Source: Diphasiastrum complanatum
Lineage: Eukaryota > Streptophyta > Lycopodiopsida > Lycopodiales > Lycopodiaceae
Length of the DNA stretch: 64,000 nucleotides
Direction: 5' to 3'
Assembly (NCBI GenBank): GCA_029204225.1
Contig: CM055104.1
Span: 38,744,527-38,808,526, forward strand
The first letter of the stretch is position 1. Every line of letters starts with the position of its first letter. The notes under the pieces are model-generated. The model was not told the DNA's origin. It saw only the letters and a list, made by a program, of their open reading frames with translations, and ran no database searches. The position numbers and the translations under genes were made by a program. This document shows positions 24,930 through 36,239 of this stretch, one piece after another.

Positions 24930-25337
24930 CCCGGCTTTGAGGATAGGGTGTAAAAGGTTGGTGGACCACGATGTGGGGAGACCGAAGATGACAGATTAAT
25001 TAAAGATATGGAAAATGTATGGGGCAATAATGTGAGCAACTGGTTTTAGGAAGTCCATACTTAGGAGGTCAACATCAGTGGCTTTTTGAGTTTGACCATT
25101 TTGGATGGCATTTTCAACCATGGACGGGGTAAAGAGGGTGAATACTGAAGGGCGTGGGGAAAGAGAAATGGAAAGAGAGTCAACTGTATAAAGCTTAGTA
25201 GCATAATTTATCCATGATTCAATAGCAATAGAAGCGGGTTTATAAGGGTTTTTAGAGAACATCCGTTAAAAGAAATGGGAGGATGAGGAGGCAATAGCAT
25301 CAACAAGTTTTTGTCCCAAGGACTGGAGATAAGCTGT
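24930..25337 (-). pseudogene. LINE ORF2 linker between endonuclease and RT, broken
   Basis: Includes a frame with NPYKPASIAIESWINYATKL and VFTLFTPSMVENAIQNGQTQ, then SMDFLK-PVAHIIAPYIFHIFN, typical of the stretch ahead of LINE RT domains. Stops at about 24990 and 25265 break it. Confidence 0.5.
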
Positions 25338-26276
25338 CTATTTTTTCAGAGTCACTTTGTGATATTCTTTTTGTGTCAAGGATAGGGTGTGAGGAGAGTG
25401 GTATCTAGCGTATACAACTTGTTTATGCAATGAGAAGCACTCTGTATCATACCATTTGTTGTGAGTGCGTTTATGCGAAGGTAAGTTTTTCAAAGGACAG
25501 GCAGTATTGGCAGATTGCAAAAGAGACTGAGATAAAAAGATAGTTTGTTGGTCAACTGAGGAGGTGAAGGGGAAGTCTTGGAGAAAAGTAACTAGGGACT
25601 CGATGTAAAGGGGAAAACCAGATGGAGAGAAAACCGGGCGATGGTGATGAGTGGGACGGTGTGTTGTGACTGTGGTACTATGATGACCAGGGGATAGAAG
25701 TAGGAGGGAGTGATCCGAAATGGTAGGAGGTATAATGCAGAAGGTATGAAGAAATGGGATCAAAGCCGGTGACCCAATGAAGTAATCAACAACACTATGT
25801 CCTCCTCCATGTGGGTGACAAGTAAAATGATATGACGAAGGCCAGTACGGAAGGCCATTCAAAATGGTTAAGGAATGGGCCTCTGCTAAACCAATCAGCC
25901 GCTCTCCAAAGTGGGTAGCTGGAGTATCTACATCCTGTGAGGTCCTGTCAAAGCCCATATCTAATGTGCGAACCTGTAGAAAATCACTCTCTGCATAAAA
26001 CTCAGCTTGCCTGATGCTCGTACGAGCATTGCAATCCCCTGCTAAAAGAATAAGGCCTCGCTGTGCAAAGCTGAATATATCATCTGAGAGAGCCTGGAAG
26101 GGGTCACCACCAAAATCTGCAAAAGATGATGTCTGTGGTGCAAAGTAACAAATTGCAAGAAAGAGGTCCTGAGAAAGCCCCAAACAGTGACCAGAGAACT
26201 GAAACCAAATAAAGCGTGCAAATGGATCACTTTTGACCAGTTTAAAATGAGAACTAAAAACATCCTTGGTGAGCAT
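25338..26276 (-). pseudogene. LINE ORF2 endonuclease domain
   Basis: A 312-codon open frame contains ICYFAPQTSSFADFGGDPF, LLAGDCNARTSIRQ and VVDYFIGSPALIP...PTISDHS, which belong to the EEP-type endonuclease that nicks the target. The first catalytic block (WNCKGF, AETHE) is missing at the 5' side, so the copy is truncated near 26276. It is about 65-70% similar by eye to the plus-strand copy at 12030. Confidence 0.7.
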
Positions 26277-26289
26277 TTGTCAATAGTTC

Positions 26290-26950
26290 AACTCGACTAC
26301 CTTCAACGGTTTGATTGTCACGTAGGTAACTGTCTTCAAATCCCGTGTATTTCTACAGACTGTACGACAATGCAAGTAAATATGCAGTAGCATGAATGAA
26401 TCGAGGTTGACAAGGGGATTTGCAACTGAGTCTAAATTTCTGTTTCATGGGAAAACAAGTGTTTGCATGAAAATTGTGCAGAACTTTAAAAATGATTTGT
26501 AATCATTTCTCCTTGAATTACTTGTTATTGATAGCTTACTAAAAGGTGACTTCAACCAGCCTATGCATCTCAGGCCATGCAACAAGTTACAACTGTGACG
26601 AATATTATCCTTCTGATATCAGTGAATTTGAGAGGATTGATGAATTTTTTCCAAGTATACTAATTCTTGAAGGCTTTCGTCCTTCTCACAGTTATTTGAG
26701 GCTTCACAACGTTAAGACTAGCAATGATTTACTCACCACGAGGCTTCAAGATAGTACTTCCAAAGATTACTTTTGGAAAAACGTCTTGCTAAACCATTCT
26801 TTTGGTTTTTCCCTTGCCTTAAAAAGCTGATTTTCCATTCACCATGCTTGCATGTGGATTGTTGATCATGCATGGTTGTACTCATCCCTACAAATTTGCA
26901 CGATGAGCTAGAAACACCCCTTTTGACCTATCTCTATAGTACATATTTGC
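26290..26950. other. Unassigned stretch with a 95-codon open frame
   Basis: The plus-strand frame 26546-26830 (CDEYYPSDISEFERIDEFFP...FRPSHSYLRLHNVK) has no motif I recognise. Base use is close to the flanks. It may be a relic exon or chance. Confidence 0.2.
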
Positions 26951-26954
26951 ACTA

Positions 26955-27240
26955 GTGAACCATGAATCGTGATTCGACCAAACTGCGATTCGCAATTTTT
27001 GTTAGGGTTTTGAGAATCGTTGTTTTTTTTTTTTTGTGTGTGGGTACAGTATGGTCCATTTCAAGGTAGATATATAGCTGAACAATGTGCCAAAAACCAG
27101 CTCAAAAGAAAAAATATATTAGGTACAGTATGGTCAATTTCAGGGTAGATATATAGTTGAACAATGTGCCAAAAACCAGCTCAATATGAATGCATATATT
27201 TTGAACAGCGATTCTCTGTCGTGATTTGCAAAAACAAAAA
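26955..27240. repeat. C-type word cluster with a 79-bp tandem duplication
   Basis: GAATCGTGATTCG and GCGATTCGC words lie at 26965-27020, and GCGATTC at 27211. Between them a unit starting GGTACAGTATGGTC is present twice (27043-27105 and 27122-27184, about 94% identical). It may be a small non-autonomous C-type element. Confidence 0.45.
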
Positions 27241-27827
27241 ATACGCCACCACTCTTTACATTGTGCCTACCAGCCATATTACCATACCTTCCAAAACTTT
27301 AGAGTTCTCTACTCATAGCACAAATAGTTTGTAATGCTACTAATCAACTAAAACGTAACTCTGGACGTGGTATAGAGGACCTAAGTTTCTCATCCATGCA
27401 ACAAACACTTTAACCCTTGCCGTTTTCACCCTTCTCATTATAGTCATTACCTCATGTTTTCCTTCTTCCTATTGCACTAATGTCATATATGCCCCATCCA
27501 TAGTGGTGATCCCATGAGGTGAAAAAATGACCACACCATCATGATTGGACATGTTATTGCTAAGCTCTACACATCTATCCCTCAAACAACATTGAGCAAA
27601 GCAATAGAGGCACATCAGTCACATGCTATTAGTCAAGCGGATACATCTCTCTACAGCCCACCATATTTTCATATTCAAATCACTCATTGAGAGGCCAGGT
27701 TTAGGAGGGAGTCGGTTTACATTTGCTTTGTGCAATTTAAACATGCATTTGACTAGGTCCATCGACATATGCTTATCCAAAGGCTGCAAGTCCTTCACTT
27801 CTCACAGAATATTATATTAGCTATCAT

Positions 27828-28560
27828 AATATTATACATGAAACTAGTCCTAAGCCAATTACTAGCACCATTCAAGTGAAGCAAGGTTGCTCGCACTCTC
27901 TTACACTTTTTGATCTCTACATTGATGAGCTTGAGGGATTCATTGGTCAGTATGGGGGGTGCAGCCCTGGAGATATCATATAATCCATTTAACTATATGT
28001 AGATGAAGTGGTCCTAATGTCTCCTACTAGCCAAGGTTTGGAATAGGAAATTGATGCATTATCTACATTTTACAACAATAGAAAATTAAAGGTAAGACCA
28101 AAATTATGATCTTCAACACATTTGGCTCCTTTATAAAGAGCTAGATTCTCACTTTGGGTACATGGCCAAACTCTAGAGAATCTCACCATACACGTAAATG
28201 AGAGTTCTCTTTTGTAGTCCTATATTCGGCATGAGACATGCAACAACGTGTCAGTTAGGGGAGGGATAATCTTCCCCGGTCAATACGGAGAGGCTTTGTT
28301 TCAAATGGCATATACAGGATTCCCAAAACAAGTGTCATCTTTTCAATACTTTAGTTACACCTACAACTATGTATGCAGTAGAGGTATGGTGTACTAGGTT
28401 TATGAAGCCATTCTCATGTCTTCATATATCTATATTAACACATATGATTCTCGTCTTTCACATGGTTGCTTCAATGTCATACTGATTCCAAATTCTTGCA
28501 ATGACGCTTTTTCCTTGCCTTTGCCTTCAATCATGATATATAAAATAGTTGGTGAGAATG
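27828..28560 (+). pseudogene. Degenerate LINE reverse transcriptase
   Basis: Translated with several stops, it reads STIQVKQGCSHSLTLFDLYI, DELEGFIGQYGGC, LYVDEVVLMSP and YAVEVWCTRFMKPF. These align in order with the RT half of the LINE ORF2 at 21218-22935 (IGVKQGCSLSP, YTDDVVLLSS, AAEVWCAGL). The catalytic YxDD is YVDE here. It lies downstream of XRCC2 exon 3, possibly within an XRCC2 intron. Confidence 0.6.
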
Positions 28561-29527
28561 GATGATGTTACCAATCACAATGATGGACTCTTGGTAAACC
28601 ATTTACTTCTGGAGGACCACTACTAGTTAATTGTTGATAGACAATCAATAACAATAAAAATTTGTTTTCAAAAGAAGACCCACATGCCTTGGAAAGTGCT
28701 CCAATACCATATTAGGAACCAAAGCACAAATATGGCATCACAAAAGAACAATAGACCATAAAAGATGAAGCAAATAGCATTCTCCAACTAAGATTACTTA
28801 ATGTAGTCCTCCTTATACTCATCCAATGGCCATTAGGGGAAATTTCTAGGAAGCTACAATTTGGGATTAGAATTTATCGGGTTCTAAGATGGTATGCATC
28901 CTCACACTTGGTGACTAGCCCACTATGTCCAAGATATGTCCGTAACTTACACAAAAGCATGTGCTCATAATGTCAAATAAAGCCCTAATGTGTCATCTTC
29001 TCATAGTACTCGAGCCATAATGAAGGCTGACTATTGAGAATCCAATCAAATAAGATCCCTACTTCCTCATAGGCATCCAAGAAAAGGGCAATCATCACAT
29101 TAGTTTCTCAGGATAAAACTAACACTAGACAAAGTAGTTGTTCGATAAATTGTGCCACTAACAATAGAATTACCACAAATGAGTTGCCATATATAAGTTA
29201 GATGCAATATACCACCTACTAGCATCACTGAATCCTACCAAAATCTTATCTATAATTGAAAAGTCTAGTCACTTGAGAAAATTCTTTCTCAAACTTTGCA
29301 AGAAAGACCAGTACGAGCTATGTTGCCAAAACAAATGTCTTATCTTCAAAAAGTGAACTTCTACACAACTAATGGCACTAAAATGAGTACATCACCAATG
29401 AATGTAAAAAGGAATATTTCAGTTAAAAGAGCATATCAACATTCATGAAAATAAAGCAATTAAAAACAATGATATGAAGTTTGGCATATGAAAACTACTA
29501 AAAGAGTTATGTTGAATAGATGCATAC
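28561..29527. other. Stretch without a recognised gene, probably XRCC2 intron
   Basis: I read the minus strand for further RAD51-fold exons and found none. Some frames of 25-35 codons occur (for example around 29110-29000) without matching motifs. Confidence 0.4.
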
Positions 29528-31836
29528 CTTAAGTGTGGCCAAGAATTCAAAACTATTGTAGCAACACTTATGATAAAATCTCTTCAAACATGCCTTAAAC
29601 AACTCATTTGTGTCCTCAACAGTTGCCACAGTTAATTGTGAAGGTTGGGTTGTTGGCAAACTGCTTGATTCTTCCTTGTCCTGTGATGCATGGCGCACTT
29701 TTGTAATGCATAAAGTGAATAGGGGCAGTAAGACTTTTGATCACAACATCAAGAACCCAATAGAGATGAAGAACAGACCTTCACTTGAATCTTCTTGAAC
29801 TATAAATAATCTTCCTAAGTTTTAACTTAATCACCCAGTCTCATCAAGCAAACTGATTATATAAAAAACATGAGGGTATTCTTTAAACTATTGCTTTGTG
29901 TGCACATCATATTGATGCTAGAGTAAAAAATCATTCCTACTTTGCTCTAAAGAAAGGCCCTTGCATCATAGCATTTTGAATTTAAAAATCTAGCATCACA
30001 CTATCTTCCTTCCATTGTGCCATCCTTATACTAAAAGTCGAATTAACTTCTTAAAAAGTGTTGAAGGAAAAAAACTGAGCATGTAACCTGAAATAAATAA
30101 TCTTATGATTTGATTGACATATAATTTGCTCTTATAAAATTTAAATATGATCTCAAACAACATCCTCAAAAGGCACAAGATATTCAATTAAACGGCCATC
30201 GGAGTACTTGATAGATCATGGATAAGCAACAAGTGTGGTCTACAAGGATGAAACAAATATACAAACAAGAGGTTGATGCTCCTAAAATCCTCACCAGTGA
30301 CCTCGTTAATTCGACATTGAAGAACATGCACTAGACGAAGAATGTCGAACCGGCAATCCAAATCAAACATCATAACAAGGCCCTCGGAACCTCCAAAAGT
30401 GACTCCTTTCCACTCCCTTGGTAAAATGCAAGTGACCGCAGCCTGCCAAACCCCAAAACACAAGTTTGTGAACTACTTGACAAGAATAACATAATTTATT
30501 GCACATAAAAAAGTTTTCAAAAACAAGAAGCACCTCACTATGGGAAGCAAGCCAAAGTAGAAGTTTTATGCATACATTCTAAGAAATACGATATACTTTG
30601 CATATTTACATTGTAAATCCATAGGTCATGAGTTGTACTCTAATTAGTCACGTAATGGATTCTTTGTGCTGATTATGCCACTTTTTGGGCTTTCTAAAAA
30701 GCATAAAATGTCACTGAAATTTTTTTTTTTTAAATTCAAAATTCTGAAGCCCATTCTAGTCCGTGTTAGATTGCATGTCAGTTCGTGTCAGACTATGCGC
30801 GTCAGACTGCCACGTGGCAGTTTCTCATTGGTCCAAAAAATCCCAAACTGCTGATTATGCTTTGTAAATGGCATGTGGAAAAGTCAAAGACTCCATTACG
30901 CAATGGAAGGAGCCGGGCACAGCCCATTCTGCCCGGTTCGGCCTCGCCCAAATTTTTTTGGAATTCCTTACTGGGCAGAATGGCATGTGCCCGGCTCCTT
31001 CCATAATACATAATAGGACATCCAAAGGGGGAAAAAAAACTACACCATGACAAGACTTGAATGCCCGTGCAAGCAAATGAGATCAAATGCAATGCCATTT
31101 AAATTGCGGGAAGATGGGAGTGAACTATGTATGCCAATGAAAGACTTAAATACCCATCAAATGCAAACAAATCCAGTTCAATGCAATGCCATCTATGGGA
31201 TAGAAAGACTAGACTAACTATGCCTTGACAAGACTTAAATGCCCATCAAATGCATTGCCGTGTATAGTATAGAAAGGCTAAAATCAATTGTACACCCTGA
31301 AATGACTTGATTGCCCATCAAATGCAAGTAAGTCCAATCAAATACAATGCCATTTATAGCACAGAAAGACTAGACTAGACCAACTACGCCATATGACAGA
31401 ATTTGCCTTGCCCAGTGAACTTTGCCTTGCAAGCCGTTCCAATCGAACGCAATGCCATTTACAGGATGGATTAACTAACCATCAGATGCAAGCAATTCCA
31501 ACCGATTGCAATGTCAGTAATAGCATCGAAAAACGAGACTGGATTGTATGCAATGCAAGTTGAAGCATGGGAAGACTAGTGAATACTACGTTCTTTGAGT
31601 ATATCAAAAGCAAGCAGGTGATTGATGTTGATCCGACAATGAATGCCAACCTGAATGAGGATCTCAGACTTGGCACAACCAGATGGACCCACAATTTCCA
31701 CAACATGGCCAGGGCGAAGGCTGAGGCGATGCAGGGGTGGAGTGGGCGCCAGTGATGGTAGGCGATGGCCCAGCACTCGGCCCAGCATTGCTCTTGCTGT
31801 CTCATCCGGGCATACCCATGCCTGCATCTCCTCCAT
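29528..31836 (-). CDS. XRCC2: XRCC2-type RAD51 paralogue, exons 1-3 (3' part not found)
   Basis: Coding exons on the minus strand: 31836-31651 (62 codons), 30442-30302 (47) and 29680-29528 (51). All junctions are phase 0 with GT-AG borders (CAG/GTTGGC, GGCAG/GCTGCG, GAG/GTCACT, CACAG/GACAAG, AAG/GTATGC). Residues 50-57 GPSGCAKS form the Walker A loop, close to position 48-55 in human XRCC2. CILPREWKG and the Walker B-like VMMFDLDCRFDILRLVHVL match human CILPK and VLFIDTDYHFDMLRLVTIL. ELFKACLKRFYHKCCYNSFE then FLATLK matches the next family block. XRCC2 works with RAD51D in the BCDX2 complex, promoting RAD51 filaments in homologous recombination. The third Walker A glycine is Ala here. The start of exon 3 is the least certain border. 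An upstream in-frame ATG at 31950 is less likely. Confidence 0.75.
30807..30820. promoter_or_regulatory. Perfect 14-bp G-box palindrome
   Basis: CTGCCACGTGGCAG, a CACGTG core of the kind bound by plant bZIP and bHLH factors. It lies in XRCC2 intron 1, so a role is uncertain. Confidence 0.3.
30903..31004. repeat. Hairpin with 35-nt arms in XRCC2 intron 1
   Basis: The arm 30903-30937 (ATGGAAGGAGCCGGGCAC...) pairs with 30970-31004 (...GTGCCCGGCTCCTTCCAT) with about four mismatches and a 32-nt loop. GC-rich in an AT-rich intron. It may be the core of a small foldback element or a small-RNA precursor. Confidence 0.55.
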
Positions 31837-32018
31837 GCCCACCCAACCCTTCCTTCCTCCTTGAGTAGAGTACCTAGGGCTTTGGGCATCTTCTTCACGT
31901 AATGCCCTTTTGAGTATTTTGGAGCCACCTCTCACATATAGAATATGCATGTAAATTCAGAAGCAAATTTTTTTTAAGCATTTATGTCATAATTTGCACG
32001 TGAACAGAGTTATGATGG

Positions 32019-32130
32019 AATGTGCATGTGGATAGCCAATGACGGGTTGCCATATAGCACATGCACATTTCTCATGCAGAATGTGCATGCGCTATGAGCC
32101 AGCCCGTCATTGGCTGTGCACATGCACATT
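32019..32130. repeat. Hairpin with 51-nt arms upstream of XRCC2
   Basis: Arms 32019-32069 and 32080-32130 are inverted copies (about 85%) with a 10-nt loop, containing AATGTGCATG ends and GCCAATGACGGG. It lies about 180 bp before the XRCC2 start codon. Confidence 0.6.
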
Positions 32131-32139
32131 CTGTCAAAA

Positions 32140-32590
32140 AACAATAAAAAATATCAAAAAATAAAAAAGCAGAAAAGAAAATATTAAAAAATTAGAAATT
32201 TGCAAAAGGACAGCAGAAAAAAAAAATCTGGATAATAAAAAAAACGCTAAAAAAAATGTGCCAAAGAAACACCCAAAGAAAAAAACCTTCACATGTGTCA
32301 TTGTGCACGGGAAGGCCCATGCCCTCAAGCCTTCCACCTGCTCAAGTTCCCACCGTCATGCACCCACCTCACATGGCAGAAGGCCCTCGGACGGCGAGGG
32401 CCTTACACCCCACATGAGCTTCACCTACTCGTTCTTGACATTAAGAACAGCTCCAAGGAGCTCCCTCACCTTTAGTTGTGGAGAGACCCGTAATCCCAGT
32501 TGCCAAGTCAGTCTTCCTAGCATCACATCCTCTCAACTCACTCAGCTTCCCCAAGTCGTCTGTCATTAATTGTGAAGAAAACTCAGATCC
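32140..32590. other. Stretch upstream of XRCC2 without a recognised gene
   Basis: A purine-rich A/AAAAG run (32140-32285), then GC-richer sequence with short frames only. Confidence 0.4.
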
Positions 32591-33860
32591 TTAAGATTCA
32601 ATCAATCTCTAATATCTTTGATTACTTAAAATAGCACATCTAGCACCATTGACAATGTAGAAATCTAGCTCTAACAATGCATAGAAGCCATAAACTCTAA
32701 TAGATCTTGATAAAATCAGATATGAATGATAAAGTATTGTTGTTGTCCGTACAAAACCAGTAAGCTATTGTATTTCACACGTGTGAATCCAACAGACATC
32801 AAACAATTACATTTTACACACAAAAATTCAAGATATCAACAAAAAAGTGCACCAAAATGAGTATGGAACCCCAAAGAGATCTCGTGCATGAATGAGAGTA
32901 GAGAGAGAGAATGTATCTCTTCCCACATGTGTACATCTATTTATAACAGGTCCATGTCTTATTTTGGTTTCCCTCCATATAAACTTCTAGATCAAAAACC
33001 CTACTAAAAATATGGACTACATTCAATGAACAAACTATTCAAATTTGAGTCTCCCAAACTCAACCTTCTACATTTCCCACACTTTCTAAAAGTCGTAATT
33101 CAAATGTACTTAGGCTAAAATTAACTTCATAAAGTTTATTTCTAAGTATAAAATGCATATTGTGTGAGAGATTTCAACTAGTTTAGTCAAATTTGCTACT
33201 TATATTGCATTTGAAGCCAATTTTCATATTAGACTTAGAGTTTGACTTTTCAACGTTATATTAGTCTAAAAGCATTTGAATAAACACTTTTGAAAAGTGT
33301 GGGAAACTATAGAAAACGAGTTTTGGAGAGATTCAATTTGAGTAGTACAGACATTAAATCTAGTCACGAAAATAGTAGGGTTTTCATTATGGAGGAAAAC
33401 CAATGTTTAAATTTAGGTTTGGACCTGCTGTAAAAAGATGTAACTCGTGGGAAGAGAAGACATTCTCTCTCTCTCTCTTATCTCATTCATGCTTATACAT
33501 GGTTCTCTTGGGTTCTACTACCCGTTGGTGCACTATACTTGTGATATCTTGCAATTTTGTGTGCAGAGTGCTCATTAAATGCTATTTTTAGATCCACATG
33601 TGTGAAATACAGTAGCTTACTGTTTTTGTAGGGTTGATTGATGTTTTATCAAGATGTATTAAAGTTTGCATCTCATTCATAGTGTAGACGTTGGTTTTTC
33701 TACATTGGCAAGATTGGTGATTTGTTGTCTTTTTAAACCCAAGATCACTTTATGGATCTAGATCTTAATTGATCTGAAATTCTTCACATATTGGCCTAAA
33801 TTGCCAATTAATCAAACTAGATCAAAATAGATCAAACTAGTTAACAATTTCTCACACTCC
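32590..33860. repeat. Inverted pair of copia-type LTRs
   Basis: Reading minus from about 33170 and plus from about 33190, the two halves align over some 540-580 bp. Shared lines include AAGTGTGGGAAA, AGTAGGGTTTT, GGACCTG, a TATAAATAGA/TGTAAAAAGATG promoter-like position, a CT-rich initiation region, CATTCATGC, GATATCTTG, CACATGTGTGAAATACA and TTTTATCAAGAT(C/G)TATTA. The two LTRs point away from each other around a centre near 33180. They are diverged by roughly 25%. Confidence 0.6.
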
Positions 33861-33869
33861 CTCTTCAAC

Positions 33870-34660
33870 TAGTTTTAGCATAGATTTTGAAAATACACCA
33901 AGTGATGTTCTATGTTTTGTAAACAAGCCTTTTCCAAGTGCTTTGGTGAAGATATTAGCCACACATTCCTTTGAAAAAATATGTTAAAGCTCAACCTCCT
34001 TTGCCATGACTTGTTCCCTCACAAAATGATATGCCACCTCAATATGCTTGCTCCTTACATGAAAGATGGGATTGCTTGCCAATCTTTGGGCTGAAATGTT
34101 GTCACAAAAGACGATTGGACTCTCTGAAAAATCCAGCAAGTGAAGATCTCTCACCATTCTCTTGATCCATAACATCTCCTTTGCACAACTTATGTAAGTG
34201 CTTTGTATTCGGCCTCACTAGTTAACAGTGAGATTGTAGCTTGTTTCTTTAACATCCAATAGATAGCTCCATCACCTATAAAGATAGCATGTGCACTTAT
34301 GGACTTCCTATCCATTTGATCCTTGCAAAATCTGAATCTGAAAATCCAAATAAGTTAGGTGATGATCTCTCATACAATATGCCAAAATCTCGAGTTCTCA
34401 AAACTCTCAAAACTCTCAAAACTCTCTTCCCTAGCTTCCAATGCTCCACACTAGGATCTTGCATAAATTGGCTTAATCTACCAACACAATAGTTTAGATC
34501 TGGTCTTGTGATGGTTAGATAAAAGAGTGAACAAAGTAGCTTTCTATAGAGAGTAATGTCCTCAAATGATCTTTCATTACCTCTTATAGTGAGCTTTACA
34601 TCATCATTTGTGTTTTGAACATCAACATCATCCTCATCTAGAGTTTAAAGTTTTGATGTA
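33870..34660 (-). pseudogene. Copia pol C terminus (RNase H), relic
   Basis: Translated minus with stops and frame changes: YRKLLCSLFYLTITRPDLNY, LSQFMQDPSVEHWK, DRKSISAHAIF, EMLWIKRMVRDLHLLDFSES, IVFCDNISAQRLASNPIFHV, RSKHIEVAYHFVREQVMAKE and DIFTKAL-like NIFTKALGK. This is the canonical RNase H block at the end of Ty1/copia pol. A purine tract GAAGAGGGAG follows, then TGTGAGAAATTG, a probable 3' LTR start at about 33855. Confidence 0.7.
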
Positions 34661-35439
34661 TTAATATTATCTTGTTTTGTCTACTCTCTCCACTATATAT
34701 CATTTTCCCTCACTATTTCATGAATTACGTACTAAACAATATAACTGTAAGTATTAAAAAAATGCAAATTCGTTTAGCAAGATACTACAACTCGTTGGAT
34801 GGGCATGAATGAAGAAGAGATTAAAGTGGGATTTTAGCCTGGAAAATAACAAAACTGTGGAGTAAAACAAATTGTTTTTTTATTGGGATACAATGACGAG
34901 CTCAGGTAGATCAATAACTATCTCATGTAATGATATCAAGTAACTCACTCACACCGTGTGATATAGAATCATCCTGATGTGTATCGTTAGCAATGTGTGA
35001 AATCAACCTCATGTGAATTGCTAGCAATGTGTGACTCTATCTCTATTTGTCTCGCACAAGAAAATGGAACCTCGCATACGGAAGAATGCTCACGAGGGGA
35101 ATCAAAAGGAGTAGAACTCTCGAGACCTATGATACACTCGTAAGAGCGAGAGGAGGAACAAATGCAAAATCGTCATCAAAGAATGACCTAGCAGAACTCT
35201 TTAAGACAAAAATTGCATCAAGAATCTTAAAGGACCTAGACAAATTGACCGATAAGTATCAAAAAAATATTGAAGACATGTGAGCCACTTGTGAACATAT
35301 GTTCAAATGGTATATCACTATTAAAAACAAAAAGATAATCTAAAGGGGATAGAGACCGAAAATCAAAAGTCATGATAAAATAATATTAAAAGTAACTGAA
35401 AAGAATATGCAACCCAATGATCCAAATAATTTGCAGACC
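34661..35439. other. No recognised gene
   Basis: A 79-codon plus frame at 35047-35283 (lysine-rich, ...SKNDLAELFKTKIASRIL...) has no family I know. The repeated words GCAATGTGTGA near 34990-35030 suggest a decayed element. Confidence 0.35.
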
Positions 35440-35860
35440 TCAATCGAGTCTTCAAGTTCCATGCCTGGCAGAGTCCACAAACTTCCATCTGGACCTCGTC
35501 GAGTCCTATATTACATCTCAACTAGGTCCTGAACGTCAGCTCTCGACCACGTCCTGACTTATCATCTCGACCGCATCTTGAGTGTTACATCTCAACCGAT
35601 CCTGAACGTCAGCTCTTGATCGCGTCCTGAGTATCACATCTCAACCTGGTCCTGAACGTCAGCTCCCGACTTATCATCTCGACCGTGTCCTAAGTATCAC
35701 ATCTCAACTGGGTCCTGAACGTCAGCTCTCAATCGTGTCCTGACTTATCATCTCGACCGCATCCTGAGTATCACATCTCAACCGGGTCTTGAACGTCAAA
35801 TCTCGACCGTGCCTTCAGCCTTGACATCTCGACCAGGCCTTTCGAGTCAATCCCACACCA
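35440..35860 (+). repeat. Minisatellite, units of about 50-74 bp
   Basis: Five units anchored on CCTGAACGTCAGCTC-like sequence start at 35528, 35601, 35651, 35714 and 35788. They are separated by CTCGACCGCATCCTGAGTAT-like lines. It lies just upstream of a gypsy gag relic, so it may be in that element's leader. Confidence 0.7.
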
Positions 35861-36239
35861 GTCATACTACTCTAACTATTGTAATTTTTTTTACAACTTT
35901 ACATCTAGAGCCACACAAAAAAAAAACCCAACAAAACAAACAACAAACCACACCACCACCAAGGTACTCCAGACCTTCCACATAAATCTTCATTATGATC
36001 CCAATTCCACAGAGGACTATCCACCCGAGATGGTATCCCCTTCAATAGAGCAAGCCAGATACAATCGCTACTCTCGTATTAAATCACAAATCCACGAGCC
36101 ATCCACAAACCCATTCAAGAGATGGGAGCCTACAAGAGTTGCATTTGCCTATGACCGACCACAATTTAATGTTGTTGAGATTTCTCACGCAAGAGCTCAC
36201 TTAAATGGGGCTTTTGCCAACCACAGTCCTCATATTGAA

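Larger units (their letters stand above)
23379..26276 (-). mobile_element. LINE copy 2 (minus), internally deleted
   Basis: The order in minus sense is: endonuclease (26276-25338), spacer (25262-24996), start of RT (24923-24650), deletion, ORF2 C terminus (24640-23648), 3' UTR, a hairpin terminus (23459-23424) and a short (CT)n (23401-23379). Confidence 0.7.

Noticed and set aside
29000-29110. Next XRCC2 exon
   Set aside because: A minus-strand frame of about 35 codons here does not match the family block expected after FLATLK and lacks good borders.
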